Assembly: GCF_049647105.1 (NCBI RefSeq)
Contig: NZ_JBARWZ010000313.1
Coordinates: 15,624-79,623 of the forward strand
Direction of reading: 5' to 3'
Origin: Actinophytocola sp049647105
GTDB lineage: Bacteria > Actinomycetota > Actinomycetes > Mycobacteriales > Pseudonocardiaceae
Length of the DNA: 64,000 nucleotides
Part shown: positions 54,462 through 63,926 of the stretch, one piece after another
How positions within the stretch are numbered: the first letter of the stretch is position 1
Layout of the letters: each line of letters begins with the position of its first letter
Translations under genes and position numbers: made by a program
The notes under the pieces: model-generated
Told to the model about the DNA's origin: nothing
Database searches by the model: none
What the model saw: the letters and a program-made list of their open reading frames with translations, nothing else

Positions 54462-55364
54462 TCACAACCGGCCGGTACGCTCGATCACCTGGCCGGCGAA
54501 GTCGAGCAGTTGGTCAAGGCTGGTGAACATCGCGAAGGCATCGAAGTACGCCTCATCAACACCGGACTCGGCGTACCGCTGCAACTGGTCCGCGACCGAG
54601 TCGACGGACGTGCCCGGCTCGAGGTTGATCCGTATGGCCGTCTTCAGTGCGTCGGGATCGCGGCCGGCGTCCTCTGCCGCTCGACGCGCGATCGACCACA
54701 GGCGGGCGGCGCCCTCGTCCTGACTACTGATCGACGCGGCGGGCGCCGGCCCTTCGACCCCGAGCCAGCCGACCCCACTGCGGCCGACTCGACGCATCGC
54801 GGCCTCGCTGGCACCGCCGATCCAGATGGGTGGCCCACCCACCTGGACCGGACGCAGGCCGACGTGGACCGGTGGCATGGTGAAGAACTCGCTGTCCCAG
54901 GACACGGGACTGGTCGTCCACCACGCGTGCAGGAACTCCAGCATGTCATCGAGCATCTTGCCGCGCCGCTGCCAGTCCGCGTTGCGGGCGACGTCGTACT
55001 CCTGCTTCATCCACCCCAACCCCACACCAACACCGAGGCGGCCGTCGCTGAGCACGTCGAGCGTGGTCAGCAGCCGGGCCAGGTGCGGCGGCTCGTAGTA
55101 GAACGTGCTGAGCGTGCTGGTGTTCAGGCCCACCCGGCTGGTCGCCGCCGCGGCGACGGTCAACAGCAGCATCGGATCGAAGGAGCGGGTCATCTGCGGC
55201 CCTCGGGCCAGATAGCCGCTGTCCACGTCAACCGGCGTGACCAGGCGGTCGCCGACCCACAGGGCGTCGTAGCCAAGGTCCTCGAGTCCGCGGACGAAAG
55301 CGCTCAGGGCGGAGGCGTCACTGACGGAGGGCCCGACAAGGGGAATCATGAAACCGAGCTGCAT
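54462..55364 (-). CDS. LLM class F420/flavin-dependent oxidoreductase
   Basis: 300 aa from ATG at 55364 (AGGAGG about nine bases upstream; an earlier ATG at 55433 has none). TIM-barrel features of luciferase-like monooxygenases: FVRGLEDLGYDALWVGDRLV, RSFDPMLLLTVAAAATSRVG, LARLLTTLDVLSDGRLGVGV with GLGWMKQEYD, and QVGGPPIWIGGASEAAMRRV. Such enzymes use F420 or FMN to reduce or oxidise small molecules. Flanked on both sides by F420 reductase-like proteins, it probably takes reduced cofactor from them; inference from arrangement. Confidence 0.82.
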   Translation of the reverse strand: MQLGFMIPLVGPSVSDASALSAFVRGLEDLGYDALWVGDRLVTPVDVDSGYLARGPQMTRSFDPMLLLTVAAAATSRVGLNTSTLSTFYYEPPHLARLLTTLDVLSDGRLGVGVGLGWMKQEYDVARNADWQRRGKMLDDMLEFLHAWWTTSPVSWDSEFFTMPPVHVGLRPVQVGGPPIWIGGASEAAMRRVGRSGVGWLGVEGPAPAASISSQDEGAARLWSIARRAAEDAGRDPDALKTAIRINLEPGTSVDSVADQLQRYAESGVDEAYFDAFAMFTSLDQLLDFAGQVIERTGRL

Positions 55365-55489
55365 TGCGCTGAGCCTCCTCAGGCGAAATTTTTCGCCACC
55401 ATTGATATCCGACATCAGCGAGTCGGTGATCAATCAACCATTGTCAGGGCGCACGGCGCCCTGTTCGCCGACTGCTCAGCCGCAGGGGC

Positions 55490-56113
55490 TCAGCCGGTAA
55501 ATTCGTTGACGCCGAGAGCGAAGTCCCAGTGGCCAACCCCGTTGCCGGCGAGGCCCATCGTGACCACGCCCATTCCCTCCAGCCAGTGCGCCATTTTCAG
55601 GCCGCCGACGTCCAGCGGGCCCAGCCCGAGGCTCTCGATGAATGCCGCCACGCCCGCCTTGGCCTGCGCACTGTCGCCAGCGATGAAGACGTTGGGCCGG
55701 CCATTCTCCAGGACACCACGGAAGATGGTGTTGAATGCCTTCACCACGCTGGCGCTGGCCGGGGCCACCTTGGCGACTTCCTGCGCGATCGAGGTCTCCT
55801 CGCTGTGGGCCAGTCCGTCGAACGTGGCGTTGAAGGGGTTGCTGATGTCGACGATGACCTTGCCCGCGAGGGCGTCTCCGTACTGCGCGACGACCGGAAC
55901 GACACCGTCGAACAACAGGGCCGTGATGACGATGTCCCCGGCCGGGACGGCGCCCCACTTGCCCGCCGTCGCGCCGCCGCCCAGAATCTTGGCCAGGGCA
56001 TCGGCCTTGGACTGATCGCGTGCCATGACCTCGACGATGTTGCCGCCCGCCACCGCGAGCGTGCCGATGGTACGGGCCATGTTCCCCGCACCGATGAAGG
56101 TGATGCTGCTCAT
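55490..56113 (-). CDS. NADPH-dependent F420 reductase-like protein (copy 2)
   Basis: 207 aa, the same length as copy 1. SSITFIGAGNMARTIGTLAV, VEVMARDQSKADALAKILG, GDIVITALLFDGVVPVVAQY, VIVDISNPFNATFDGLAH and VKAFNTIFRGVLENG align with copy 1 throughout. The PYTSA of copy 1 is LFDGV here, near the nicotinamide or substrate side, so the two may differ in partner. The gap to the LLM gene is 125 bases and holds an AT-richer stretch (accattgatatccgacat) that could be a promoter. Confidence 0.78.
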   Translation of the reverse strand: MSSITFIGAGNMARTIGTLAVAGGNIVEVMARDQSKADALAKILGGGATAGKWGAVPAGDIVITALLFDGVVPVVAQYGDALAGKVIVDISNPFNATFDGLAHSEETSIAQEVAKVAPASASVVKAFNTIFRGVLENGRPNVFIAGDSAQAKAGVAAFIESLGLGPLDVGGLKMAHWLEGMGVVTMGLAGNGVGHWDFALGVNEFTG

Positions 56114-56391
56114 GAGGTGTGCTCTCTTCCTGTTCTAGGTGTCGCTCTGCCTCGTTCGTGCAGGGTCAGGCGCAGGGCGTCGGCCGCGACGTTTCTAGGC
56201 CATCTGCCGCACCTTTCCCGGCACCTCCGGCTCGTCTTCCGCCGGTAGATTGGAATGCGTGAACCTGCCGCCATTCCAAAAAAGAGGGGGGTCAGGTCAG
56301 GGGGCGTGTTGCGGATGTCCGCGTTCGAGATCAGTTCGTTGTGGCGACCGGGTTGTTGTGGGATGTGCCCGCGGCATTCCTGGTGTGTGGT

Positions 56392-57126
56392 TCAGATGGC
56401 GGTGGTGCCGCCGTCGGCGACCACTTCCAGGCCGTTGACGTAGCTGGAGTCGTCGGAGGCGAGGAACAGGGCGACGGTGGCGATTTCTTCGGGGCGGCCC
56501 ATCTTTCCGCGGGGGATGAGGGACTCGAATGCGGCTTTGGTTGCCTCGTCGAACAGTTCTTCCTGTTTGGCGGTGGCGACCTGGCCGGGGGTCAGGACGT
56601 TGACCCGGATCTTGCGGTCGCGCAGTTCGTTGAGCCAGACGCGGGCCCAGGCCTGCTGGACGGCTTTGCTTCCCGCGTAGAGGCTCCAGCCGGGGAAGGC
56701 GCCGAGGGAGGCGTTGGATCCGGTCATGAAGATCGAGCCGTTGTCGTTGATCAGCGGCAGTGCCTTTTGCACGGTGAACAGGGTGCCGCGCGCGTTGAGC
56801 CAGAAGGCGCGGTGGAACTGTTCCTCGTTGATCTCGCCGAGGACGGCGGGTTCGCCCATCCCGGCGCTGGCCCACAGCACATCGATCGAGCCCTTTTCCC
56901 GCTTGACGGTGTCGTACAAGCGATCCAGGTCATCCAGATCGGCCGCGTCACCCTGGACGGCGGTGACGTTGCGGCCGATCAGCCTGACGGCGTCGTCCAG
57001 TGCAACCTGGCGCCGGGCCTGAATGAAGACGTGCGCTCCTTCCTCGACGAATAGTCTGGCGCCGGCCAGTGCCATACCGGTAGATCCACCGGTGATCACC
57101 GCTACCTTGCCATCGAGCTTTCCCAC
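56392..57126 (-). CDS. Classical SDR-family oxidoreductase
   Basis: 244 aa from GTG at 57126 (AAAGG seven bases upstream; GTG at 57132 is too close to it). Cofactor motif KVAVITGGSTGMALAGARLF (TGxxxGxA), WASAGMGEPAVLG in place of NNAG, catalytic Ser in FMTGSNASLGAF, YAGSKAVQQAWARV (YxxxK), and VLTPGQVATAKQEEL, ending NGLEVVADGGTTAI. Acts on an alcohol/ketone of unknown identity with NAD(P)H. It diverges from the LysR regulator with a 222-base gap, the usual sign of control by that regulator. Confidence 0.85.
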   Translation of the reverse strand: MGKLDGKVAVITGGSTGMALAGARLFVEEGAHVFIQARRQVALDDAVRLIGRNVTAVQGDAADLDDLDRLYDTVKREKGSIDVLWASAGMGEPAVLGEINEEQFHRAFWLNARGTLFTVQKALPLINDNGSIFMTGSNASLGAFPGWSLYAGSKAVQQAWARVWLNELRDRKIRVNVLTPGQVATAKQEELFDEATKAAFESLIPRGKMGRPEEIATVALFLASDDSSYVNGLEVVADGGTTAI

Positions 57127-57348
57127 GGTCACACCTTTGAATTGATGGGTTTCCGAAACAGGAACGAAGAGAGGCCCAATTCTTGATGTGCTCATCCTGG
57201 TTTTGGGCCCTGCTATCAAAATACCGATCCAGAATTCTTGTACCGAGTTCTCTCGGCCCCACGAACGATGCCACCGGCCTGAGCGGGTGTCCAAGACCTG
57301 TTTCAGCCGTGGTGATACCTTCGAGGCATTGCCGGACCGGGAGGCCCC

Positions 57349-58260
57349 ATGGATCTGGACCTGCGCAAGCTCCGCTACTTCATCGCCGTCGCCAACAGGC
57401 TGCACTTCGGCCGCGCCGCCGATGAGCTGCACATCGCGCAGCCGGCGCTCAGCCGGCAGATCCGCGCGCTGGAACAGGATCTCGGCGCCTCCCTGTTCAC
57501 CAGGGACAGCCACGGCGTGACGCTGACTGACGCGGGCCGACAGCTGCTGGACGACGCCGGTCCGGTGCTCGCCTCCGCGCACGCGGTCCGGCGCCGGGTG
57601 TCCGTGGCTGCCCGCGGCGGCCGGCGGCTGATGGTCGGCTTTCGGGCCGGCATCCCGATCATCCCGGCGACGCGGGTGTTCGAGGCCCAGCATCCGGACG
57701 TAGTCGTGGACGTGCAGCGAATGGAATGGGACGACCAGGCCCCGATGCTGCTCGACGGCCGCGTCGACCTCGGCTATGTGCGGCTGCCCATCGACGAGGC
57801 CGGCCTGCGCCTGACTCCGCTCTACACCGAGCCCCTCATGGTGGTGCTGCCCGCCGATCACCGACTGGCCGGCAAGGATGAGGTCACCGAGGCCGACCTG
57901 GCCGGTGAGCCGCTGATCTGGCATGCCGACCCGAGCACGCAGCCCACCAGGCGCCTGCACCCCGACTCCGGGCTCCGGGTGCGCGGGGTGGAGGAGAAGC
58001 TTGAGCACGTCGCGGCCGGCCGTGGCATCTCGTTCGTGGGGCGTTCGGAGACCGTGTTCTTCTCACGCCCGGACATAAGTTACGTACCCGTCCCGGACCT
58101 GGCGCCCGACCAGGTATTCGTCGCGATGGCGGCGTCGCGCACCTCGCCGCTGGCCGACGACTTCTTCGCCGCGGCTCAGGCGACGGCTGAGATCACGGCA
58201 GAATGCGGGAACCCTGAAATGTGGCAGCTTGTGACCGACGCCGCTTCAAAGCGCGGTTGA
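57349..58260 (+). CDS. LysR-type transcriptional regulator
   Basis: 303 aa from ATG at 57349 (GGGAGG four bases upstream). N-terminal winged HTH: LRKLRYFIAVANRLHFGRAA, DELHIAQPALSRQIRALEQD, LGASLFTRDSHGVTLTDAGR. The C-terminal effector domain (about 90-300) is of the LysR substrate-binding type (VGFRAGIPIIPATRVFEAQH, GRVDLGYVRLPIDE). Divergent from the SDR gene, it most likely controls that gene and perhaps the F420-linked genes beyond, and itself. Confidence 0.88.
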   Translation: MDLDLRKLRYFIAVANRLHFGRAADELHIAQPALSRQIRALEQDLGASLFTRDSHGVTLTDAGRQLLDDAGPVLASAHAVRRRVSVAARGGRRLMVGFRAGIPIIPATRVFEAQHPDVVVDVQRMEWDDQAPMLLDGRVDLGYVRLPIDEAGLRLTPLYTEPLMVVLPADHRLAGKDEVTEADLAGEPLIWHADPSTQPTRRLHPDSGLRVRGVEEKLEHVAAGRGISFVGRSETVFFSRPDISYVPVPDLAPDQVFVAMAASRTSPLADDFFAAAQATAEITAECGNPEMWQLVTDAASKRG

Positions 58261-58420
58261 CCAGCTCGGCTGACAACAACCACGTGTTCGACCTTTCACT
58301 GCCAACGGGCTGGCTAGCTGGATCGCCCGAGATCGTGGTATGAAAGGCTGTCCGCTAGGCGCTAATCCATCCACGCTGCCGACGAATAAGTCCGACCAGC
58401 AACGCAACGCGGCCCGCCGC

Positions 58421-58900
58421 CCTGAGCGCGACGCTGTCATCTCCAGCCTGTCCGCACGGTTCGGAGAGATCCTCGACGACATCGGCTACCCGAACTTAGC
58501 AATCCGCACCTCAACGACCAACTCGTCCCTTCGTCCGCGACCTTCCCTACACCAATGCCAGCAGCGGCGGTCTGGTCCTCATCAGCATCGCCTGGTACCT
58601 CGCCGTCTGGGAGATCGCCTTCGAGCAAGCAGTTCGAGCACCCGGCCTGCTGATCACCGACAGTCCACAAAAGAATCTCGGACATGACGCACGACCTAGC
58701 GACGACGAGTTCGCTGACGCCTGACTGGTCGAGAATTTCTATCGATACGTCAAGGCATGGCTTGCCGGACCCGGCAACGGCGCCCGGCTCGTTGTGGTCG
58801 ACAACTCGCCCCCAGACATCGTCGCCGACGATGTCGTCATGCGATACATCTGCATCCGCGCCGTGCCCCGTACGGACTTGTCGTAGCCGCAATGTATTAG
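58421..58900 (+). pseudogene. SMC/Rad50-like ATPase C-terminal remnant
   Basis: RPERDAVISSLSARFGEILD then, in shifted frames, NPHLNDQLVPS, GLVLISIAWYLAVWEIAFEQ, APGLLITDSPQKNLGH (Walker B region, DSPQ), DDEFAD, and ARLVVVDNSPPDIVADDVVM ending PYGLVVAAMY. This is the closing part of coiled-coil AAA ATPases of the SMC or Rad50 type found in actinomycete accessory regions. At least three frameshifts and a missing N-terminal two thirds. It may be part of a lost defence locus. Confidence 0.5.
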
Positions 58901-58948
58901 CGCCCGATGTCGCGGAATGGGCAAGGTTGTACTTCTTCCGCCGTTGTC

Positions 58949-60127
58949 TTATTCGTCGGAGAGGCCGAACGGGGCGTTCCAGCGTTGCTGGACGTCGGTG
59001 TCCGGTTGGTAGGCGACCACCACGGTCAGCGGTACGGCCAGCAAGCGTCCACCGCCGATCGCCGCCCAGAGCCAGGGTTGGTCGTCACCGACGGGGAAGT
59101 GTCGGTGCGGAGTGAAGGAGACGACAGGGTCGGCGCGGACGAAGTCAGCACCTTCGTAGGGTTCCCAGGTCGGCCATCCACTGCCACCTGCTGCGCTCTT
59201 GGCGGCGGCGAGTAGCGCGGTGGAGGAACGTTCGGGATCGGTGTCGTCGGCTACCCAGACGTCTGGGACAGCGTCGGCGATGGCTGCCTGTCTGGCCAGT
59301 GCGACCGCTTCGCTGGCCGGGTCGAAGCCGGCCAGTGGGGTCGGGGAGTCCAGCAGTGGGGACTCGAAGACGGCTCGGTGTGCATTCGGGTCGCTGATGC
59401 GGTTGAACAGGTTGTGCACGGCTGGCCGTGTGGTTGGTTCGGTCTCCACGTAGGGGTGGACGACGGAGTCGTCGTTGAACGGGCTGAACCAATCCGCGAC
59501 ACCAGGTACGTAGATGCCCCACGTCACTTGGCGCGCCGGGTCATCCTCGATGCCATCCATCTCGTCATCGAACAGATCCTCGAAGTCGAGGTCCTCGAGG
59601 AGCGCGTCCTCGAGGTGGGCATCGGGTTCGTCGAGTTCGATCAGTTCGCATAGTCCGGTGGCTATACGTCCGATAGCGTGGCGGATGATCTCCTCGGCGG
59701 TGCATGCCGCCTCGCTGCCATGGGGATCAGCGAGGTCATATGCGACCTTGACCGCGGTGACCAAGACCTTGCGGAAGAACCACTGGTTGTATGCGCGCCG
59801 ATGCCGGCGAGGGAATTCCTCATAGACGAACGAGTCCTCCGCCAGGTCCGGATCAGGAAGTCCGTCCTCGCCAAACTGAATCAGCTGAAGATCCACGATA
59901 CATTGGTCGACGACTTGGTCCGCAGCCAGCATGACAGAACCCCGGCGAATTCGGGCCGCTTCAAGTTCAGCCTGCGGGATGCCGTCAAACGAACCTCCGT
60001 CGTTAGCATCGAGGATGTCCAGGTACTCCGAAGACACAAAGAAGGCCAACGACAGGCCCGGATGCCGCACCTTCTCCGACGCGGCCACCATCAACGACCT
60101 GAGCGCTGCAATCGAGTCGTCGATCAC
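58949..60127 (-). CDS. Acidic protein of unknown function
   Basis: 392 aa from GTG at 60127, with GAGGAG seven bases upstream. I do not recognise the family. The N-terminal half is helical and charged (DDSIAALRSLMVAASEKVRH, FPRRHRRAYNQWFFRKVLVT). A strongly acidic linker sits at about 175-200 (LEDALLEDLDFEDLFDDEMD). The C-terminal half reads like a compact beta domain with Trp (PTWEPYEGADFVRADPVVSF, DDQPWLWAAIGGGRLLAVPL). No signal peptide or TM segment. Codon use is normal, so it is probably a real gene. It stands alone between relics. Confidence 0.65.
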   Translation of the reverse strand: MIDDSIAALRSLMVAASEKVRHPGLSLAFFVSSEYLDILDANDGGSFDGIPQAELEAARIRRGSVMLAADQVVDQCIVDLQLIQFGEDGLPDPDLAEDSFVYEEFPRRHRRAYNQWFFRKVLVTAVKVAYDLADPHGSEAACTAEEIIRHAIGRIATGLCELIELDEPDAHLEDALLEDLDFEDLFDDEMDGIEDDPARQVTWGIYVPGVADWFSPFNDDSVVHPYVETEPTTRPAVHNLFNRISDPNAHRAVFESPLLDSPTPLAGFDPASEAVALARQAAIADAVPDVWVADDTDPERSSTALLAAAKSAAGGSGWPTWEPYEGADFVRADPVVSFTPHRHFPVGDDQPWLWAAIGGGRLLAVPLTVVVAYQPDTDVQQRWNAPFGLSDE

Positions 60128-60720
60128 GTCATTTCTCCTCGCTCTCACTGGGTCCAGATGGTATCGGCATGTACGTTCGACGCCTCTGGTCGTCAGCTCG
60201 GCAGCTGCGGCAGGGCCCTGACCGTGGCAGCACCGTCGCCGGCTGGGGATATTGCCGGGCTGACCGCTCCCTACGTTGCTCCCACTGCCAATGGCCTGAA
60301 GACCGCCGAACGATCTCCGACGGGCTCGCGGGTTCAGCTGCCGTAGTTGCTGCGTGTGCGACACGTGGACTGTTGGACGCCCGGCGCGAGGATCACTCGG
60401 CGGATCGCTGTCAGTCCGCTTCCTTCCACGCGTCGAACAGATCGTGGACGGCGATCACCGGCACAGGCAGCGCGAGAACGTCGATCGAGCGTCCGCCGCT
60501 GTTGGCGGTTGACGATCAACGCACCGCCATCCACGAGGTAGTTCGGGTCATAGTTGCGGCCACGCGCGTAGATGCTTCCGCAGGGAGGGTCACGAGCGGC
60601 CCGTCAGAGTTACGCCCTATAACTTTGCTTCGACCAGGTGGCGATGCCCGTTGCGCGTAACGCGTAGATCGGCCGACAACAGCGTCGACTCAAGTTCCAC
60701 ATCGAGGTCGCCAACGTCCA

Positions 60721-60748
60721 ATCCGGGGGAGCACTGGCTCCCCCGGAT
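60721..60748. repeat. Perfect 12-bp inverted repeat with 4-nt loop
   Basis: atccgggggagc, loop actg, gctcccccggat. A very stable stem without a T tract, so either a non-canonical terminator or a protein or recombination site. Confidence 0.5.
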
Positions 60749-60934
60749 CCGGCAACGTCGGAGCCGGCTCGGGAACTGACTCACGCCAGAGCTGAACGGA
60801 CAACGGGGGGATGGAGGGCTGAATCGCTGGACATCAAGCCAACAACGAGTCGTCCGCAGGTGAAATCTCGCGAGTCTGGTGTGATCTCACCAAGACCGGT
60901 GTCCGAGGGGGGACTCGAACACCTGTTCGAGGGT

Positions 60935-60957
60935 AATCTCCCGGATTCCGGGAGATT
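60935..60957. repeat. Perfect 10-bp inverted repeat with 3-nt loop
   Basis: aatctcccgg, att, ccgggagatt. It sits next to the tRNA-like T-arm fragment; it could be a terminator or part of an attachment site. Confidence 0.45.
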
Positions 60958-61259
60958 TACCATAGTGCCAGCATAGCAGCTGGCCATCCTATGTGTTCAA
61001 GTATGCCATGCTGTGTTGGCGCGCTGGAAGGTCAGTCGTTCGTGTGGGTGACGCGCCAGCTGAGTCGGCATATGGCCTTGCTGCCACGATGTGTTCGTCG
61101 GCGTGTTTGCTACCGGGATGGCGTCGTTCTCCTTGGACCTGCGTCGCGCTCTCTGGTCGGCGTAACGCGGCCGGCGTCGTGAACGACGCCGGGTGGTGGT
61201 TGCGTGGACTCGGTGTTGGCTGCTGCTTGGTCGGTAGCGGTCGGATGAAGGATGACTGA

Positions 61260-63905
61260 GTGAGGGGCCTTCTGAGACGGTCAACGGTTGCGTGGGCGAC
61301 GGCCGCCTTGGTTGTCACGAGCTCGGTAGCGGGTGCGTTGATCAATAAGGAGTGGTGGCTGGCTACGGTCGCCGTGGTGCTGGTGGGAGCCGCGTTGCAG
61401 TGGTGGCTTTCCTACCGCACGACACTGCCGCTCCCGACGACGTCGACGTCGGAGCAGGTCGAGTCGGCGCGGCGGGTGCTGGCCGAGCAGTCGTTGAGCC
61501 AGTGGCGGTCGGAGATCGCCGTGCGGCGGCTCGACGACCCGGCGCCGATGGTTGTCCGTGTGCGCCAGGCGAATGAGGACCTCTCGGACCATCCAGGTCA
61601 CGTGTATGGGAACGGAGTCTTTGACCGGCTGACGCGCTGGATCGGGCAAGCGGTCGACACAGGGCGCACCGACAGGATCGACGGCCTGGTCAAATGGTTC
61701 CGGCACTTACAGCGCCAGCGGGTGGTGGTCCTGGGGGAGGCCGGCACAGGCAAGACCACCCTCGCCGTGCTGTTCATGCGGGCGTTGCTCACCGACTTGC
61801 CCGACGACGAACCGGTGCCGGTCATGGTGCCGTTGTCCGACTGGGATCCGGACCTGACGGACCTGCACGAGTGGCTGGCCGGGCGGATCGAGCGGGACTT
61901 CCCTGCGCTCAAGGCCGGCGAGTACGGGCCGGATGTCGCCCGGGCCATGGTCGAGCAACGTCGGGTGCTGCCGGTGTTGGACGGCATGGACGAGCTCCCC
62001 GATCCCGTGCGGCCGCGGGTGATTTCCGCATTGTCGGCCCAGACGAGAGACGACCGGCTCATCCTGACTTGCAGAACCCAGGCTTACCGCGACGCCGTGC
62101 TCGATGACCAAGGCGGCGTGCTGACCGCGGCCGCGGTGATCGAGACCATGCGGCTCACATCGCAGGATGCGGCGGCATACCTGCGATCGTGTCTGCCATC
62201 ACGACCAGCCGCGCCGTGGGAACGTGTCGTCACAGCGCTCGAGAACCCGCGAAGGGCCGGTGCCGGCTCGCTCACCGACGCACTGGACACGCCGCTGGCG
62301 CTGTGGCTGTTCCGCACGGTCTACGTCGAGACCGGTCGCGACCCGACCGAGCTGGCGGACGCGGTCCGCTACCCGACCCCGGACGCGATCAGCGCGCACC
62401 TCATGGAGAACCTCGTCCCCGCGGCGGTGGCCACGAACCGTCCTCTCCCCGATGCGAGCCATCCGTTCCGCCCGCGCCGCGCATGGGATCCACACGACAT
62501 GCGGCGGCTTGGTCGCCTCGCGCACGCGATGAGCCGCGCGGAGACACGCGACATCGCCTGGTGGCGGCTGCCCCACCTCATGCGGTGGTCGGAGTTCCAT
62601 ACCGCGCAGGCCGCGATCATCGGACTGGTGTTCGGCGCGTTCTGCTGGCTGCTTCTGCTGGACGGCCACACAACGGAAGGTGCCGTTGTGTACGGCGTTC
62701 TCACCGGCGTGGCCGTCGCACTGGCCATGGGAATGATGTTCGTCCTCGCCGCGATACGGGACGGGGTCCGCGCCAGGGGTGAGCGAGTGGGCTTTGTCGC
62801 CGCACTGCTGCTGGGGGCGGTCCTCGGGTTGGTGTACGCGGTGGTTCTCGGCGTTATCGCCGCGCTTGTGGTCGGACTGGCGACAGAGGCGGACGGGCTG
62901 GCTTACGGCATCGCTTTCGGCGTGGTGGGCGGCGTGGCGTTCGGGTTCGTCGCGAGTCGCATGTTCGAGCTGCCGTACCGAGGGCGCGGCTCGGCGGCGC
63001 TGTTCGCGCGCGACATCGTTCGGGTGACGGTCATGGGCGCCGGCTACGCGGCGTTCGTGTACTCCGGGCTTCAGCTGGGTGCGCCGCTTCCGGCGTTGGC
63101 GTGGTTGGCGGGCGTGGTCGTCTGCTGCCGACTGGGTGTCGGAATCGCCGAGCCCGCGTACACCAACCTGAGACTTCCCAGGCGGGCGCGGTACCTGGGT
63201 GTGTGGCTGGGGCGGGGGTTGGCGGTCGGGGTCGCGATCTTCGTGGCACTGGTGCTGTCCTTCGCGTTGCCCGTCGGGCTGGCCTGGGGCCTCACCATGG
63301 ACGACCTCCCCGGCGGCCTGGTGATCGGCGTGTTCTTCGGAGCGATCTTCGGCCTAGGTGGTGGTCTGGCCATCGCGTTGTTGTCCGCAGTCACAGGGTG
63401 GGCGACCACACCGCAACCGACCGATCGGCCGCGGTCCCCACGCACCGGGCTACGGACGGACCTGGTACTGAACGCGGTCCGGCTGATCGTGATCGCGGCG
63501 GCGGCCGGACTCGCCATCGTCCTAACGCGGTCGATGTCGTCCACTCTCCACATCCGGTTCCTGAACGGGGCTGCCATCAGCCAGCCTGACATGCGGCAGC
63601 TCGGCGACATGCTGGGGGTGCCGAGCCTGTCCACACTGGTCCTGCTCAGTGCCACCATCGTGGGTCTGGCGCTCATCCTCCGCAGCGCGAGCGCGGCCTA
63701 CCTCACCAGTGTGCTGGTACTGCGCCTCACCGGCACCGCGCCATGGTCGCTGATGGCGCTCTTCGAGGACGCGCACCGGCTCGGCATACTGCGCCGTGTC
63801 GGCGGCGTCTACCAGTTCCGGCACGCGTCACTGCAAGACAACCTCTCCCGTTCACGTCACAACCAACCGCTTAAGAGGCTCCGGCGAATGATGGTGGTGG
63901 GGTAG
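61260..63905 (+). CDS. NACHT NTPase with N-terminal TM pair and polytopic membrane C-terminus
   Basis: 881 aa from GTG at 61260, GAAGGA seven bases upstream. Residues 1-50 hold two TM helices (WATAALVVTSSVAGALI, WLATVAVVLVGAALQWWL). NACHT follows (about 155-330): Walker A RVVVLGEAGTGKTTLAVLFM, VPVMVPLSDWDPDLTDL, Walker B QRRVLPVLDGMDELPDPV and RLILTCRTQAYRDAV. From about 455 there are ten or so hydrophobic segments, closing with AHRLGILRRVGGVYQFRHASL, nearly the same ending as the TIR-NACHT protein at 46020-48524. No effector domain is visible, so membrane action is the likely output. Known roles of bacterial NACHT proteins in phage defence make that the best guess. Confidence 0.78.
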   Translation: MRGLLRRSTVAWATAALVVTSSVAGALINKEWWLATVAVVLVGAALQWWLSYRTTLPLPTTSTSEQVESARRVLAEQSLSQWRSEIAVRRLDDPAPMVVRVRQANEDLSDHPGHVYGNGVFDRLTRWIGQAVDTGRTDRIDGLVKWFRHLQRQRVVVLGEAGTGKTTLAVLFMRALLTDLPDDEPVPVMVPLSDWDPDLTDLHEWLAGRIERDFPALKAGEYGPDVARAMVEQRRVLPVLDGMDELPDPVRPRVISALSAQTRDDRLILTCRTQAYRDAVLDDQGGVLTAAAVIETMRLTSQDAAAYLRSCLPSRPAAPWERVVTALENPRRAGAGSLTDALDTPLALWLFRTVYVETGRDPTELADAVRYPTPDAISAHLMENLVPAAVATNRPLPDASHPFRPRRAWDPHDMRRLGRLAHAMSRAETRDIAWWRLPHLMRWSEFHTAQAAIIGLVFGAFCWLLLLDGHTTEGAVVYGVLTGVAVALAMGMMFVLAAIRDGVRARGERVGFVAALLLGAVLGLVYAVVLGVIAALVVGLATEADGLAYGIAFGVVGGVAFGFVASRMFELPYRGRGSAALFARDIVRVTVMGAGYAAFVYSGLQLGAPLPALAWLAGVVVCCRLGVGIAEPAYTNLRLPRRARYLGVWLGRGLAVGVAIFVALVLSFALPVGLAWGLTMDDLPGGLVIGVFFGAIFGLGGGLAIALLSAVTGWATTPQPTDRPRSPRTGLRTDLVLNAVRLIVIAAAAGLAIVLTRSMSSTLHIRFLNGAAISQPDMRQLGDMLGVPSLSTLVLLSATIVGLALILRSASAAYLTSVLVLRLTGTAPWSLMALFEDAHRLGILRRVGGVYQFRHASLQDNLSRSRHNQPLKRLRRMMVVG

Positions 63906-63926
63906 GCGTGACCACCTGGATGTGGG

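Larger units (their letters stand above)
60128..61259. other. Long gene-poor stretch with hairpins and degenerate fragments
   Basis: On the minus strand near 60440-60500 a short frame reads LALPVPVIAVHDLFDAWKEAD with stop, and an adjoining frame VDGGALIVNRQQRRTLD, like the end of a small enzyme or toxin-antitoxin-type protein, but too little to name. At 60895-60930 the minus strand carries ttcgagtccccc, similar to a tRNA T-arm and acceptor 3' half, without a full cloverleaf. Two perfect hairpins are listed separately. GAAGGA at 61247 is the Shine-Dalgarno of the NACHT gene. Confidence 0.4.

Noticed and set aside
60895..60930. Possible tRNA gene on the minus strand
   Set aside because: Only a T-loop-like TTCGAGT with poor stem pairing; no anticodon or D arm.
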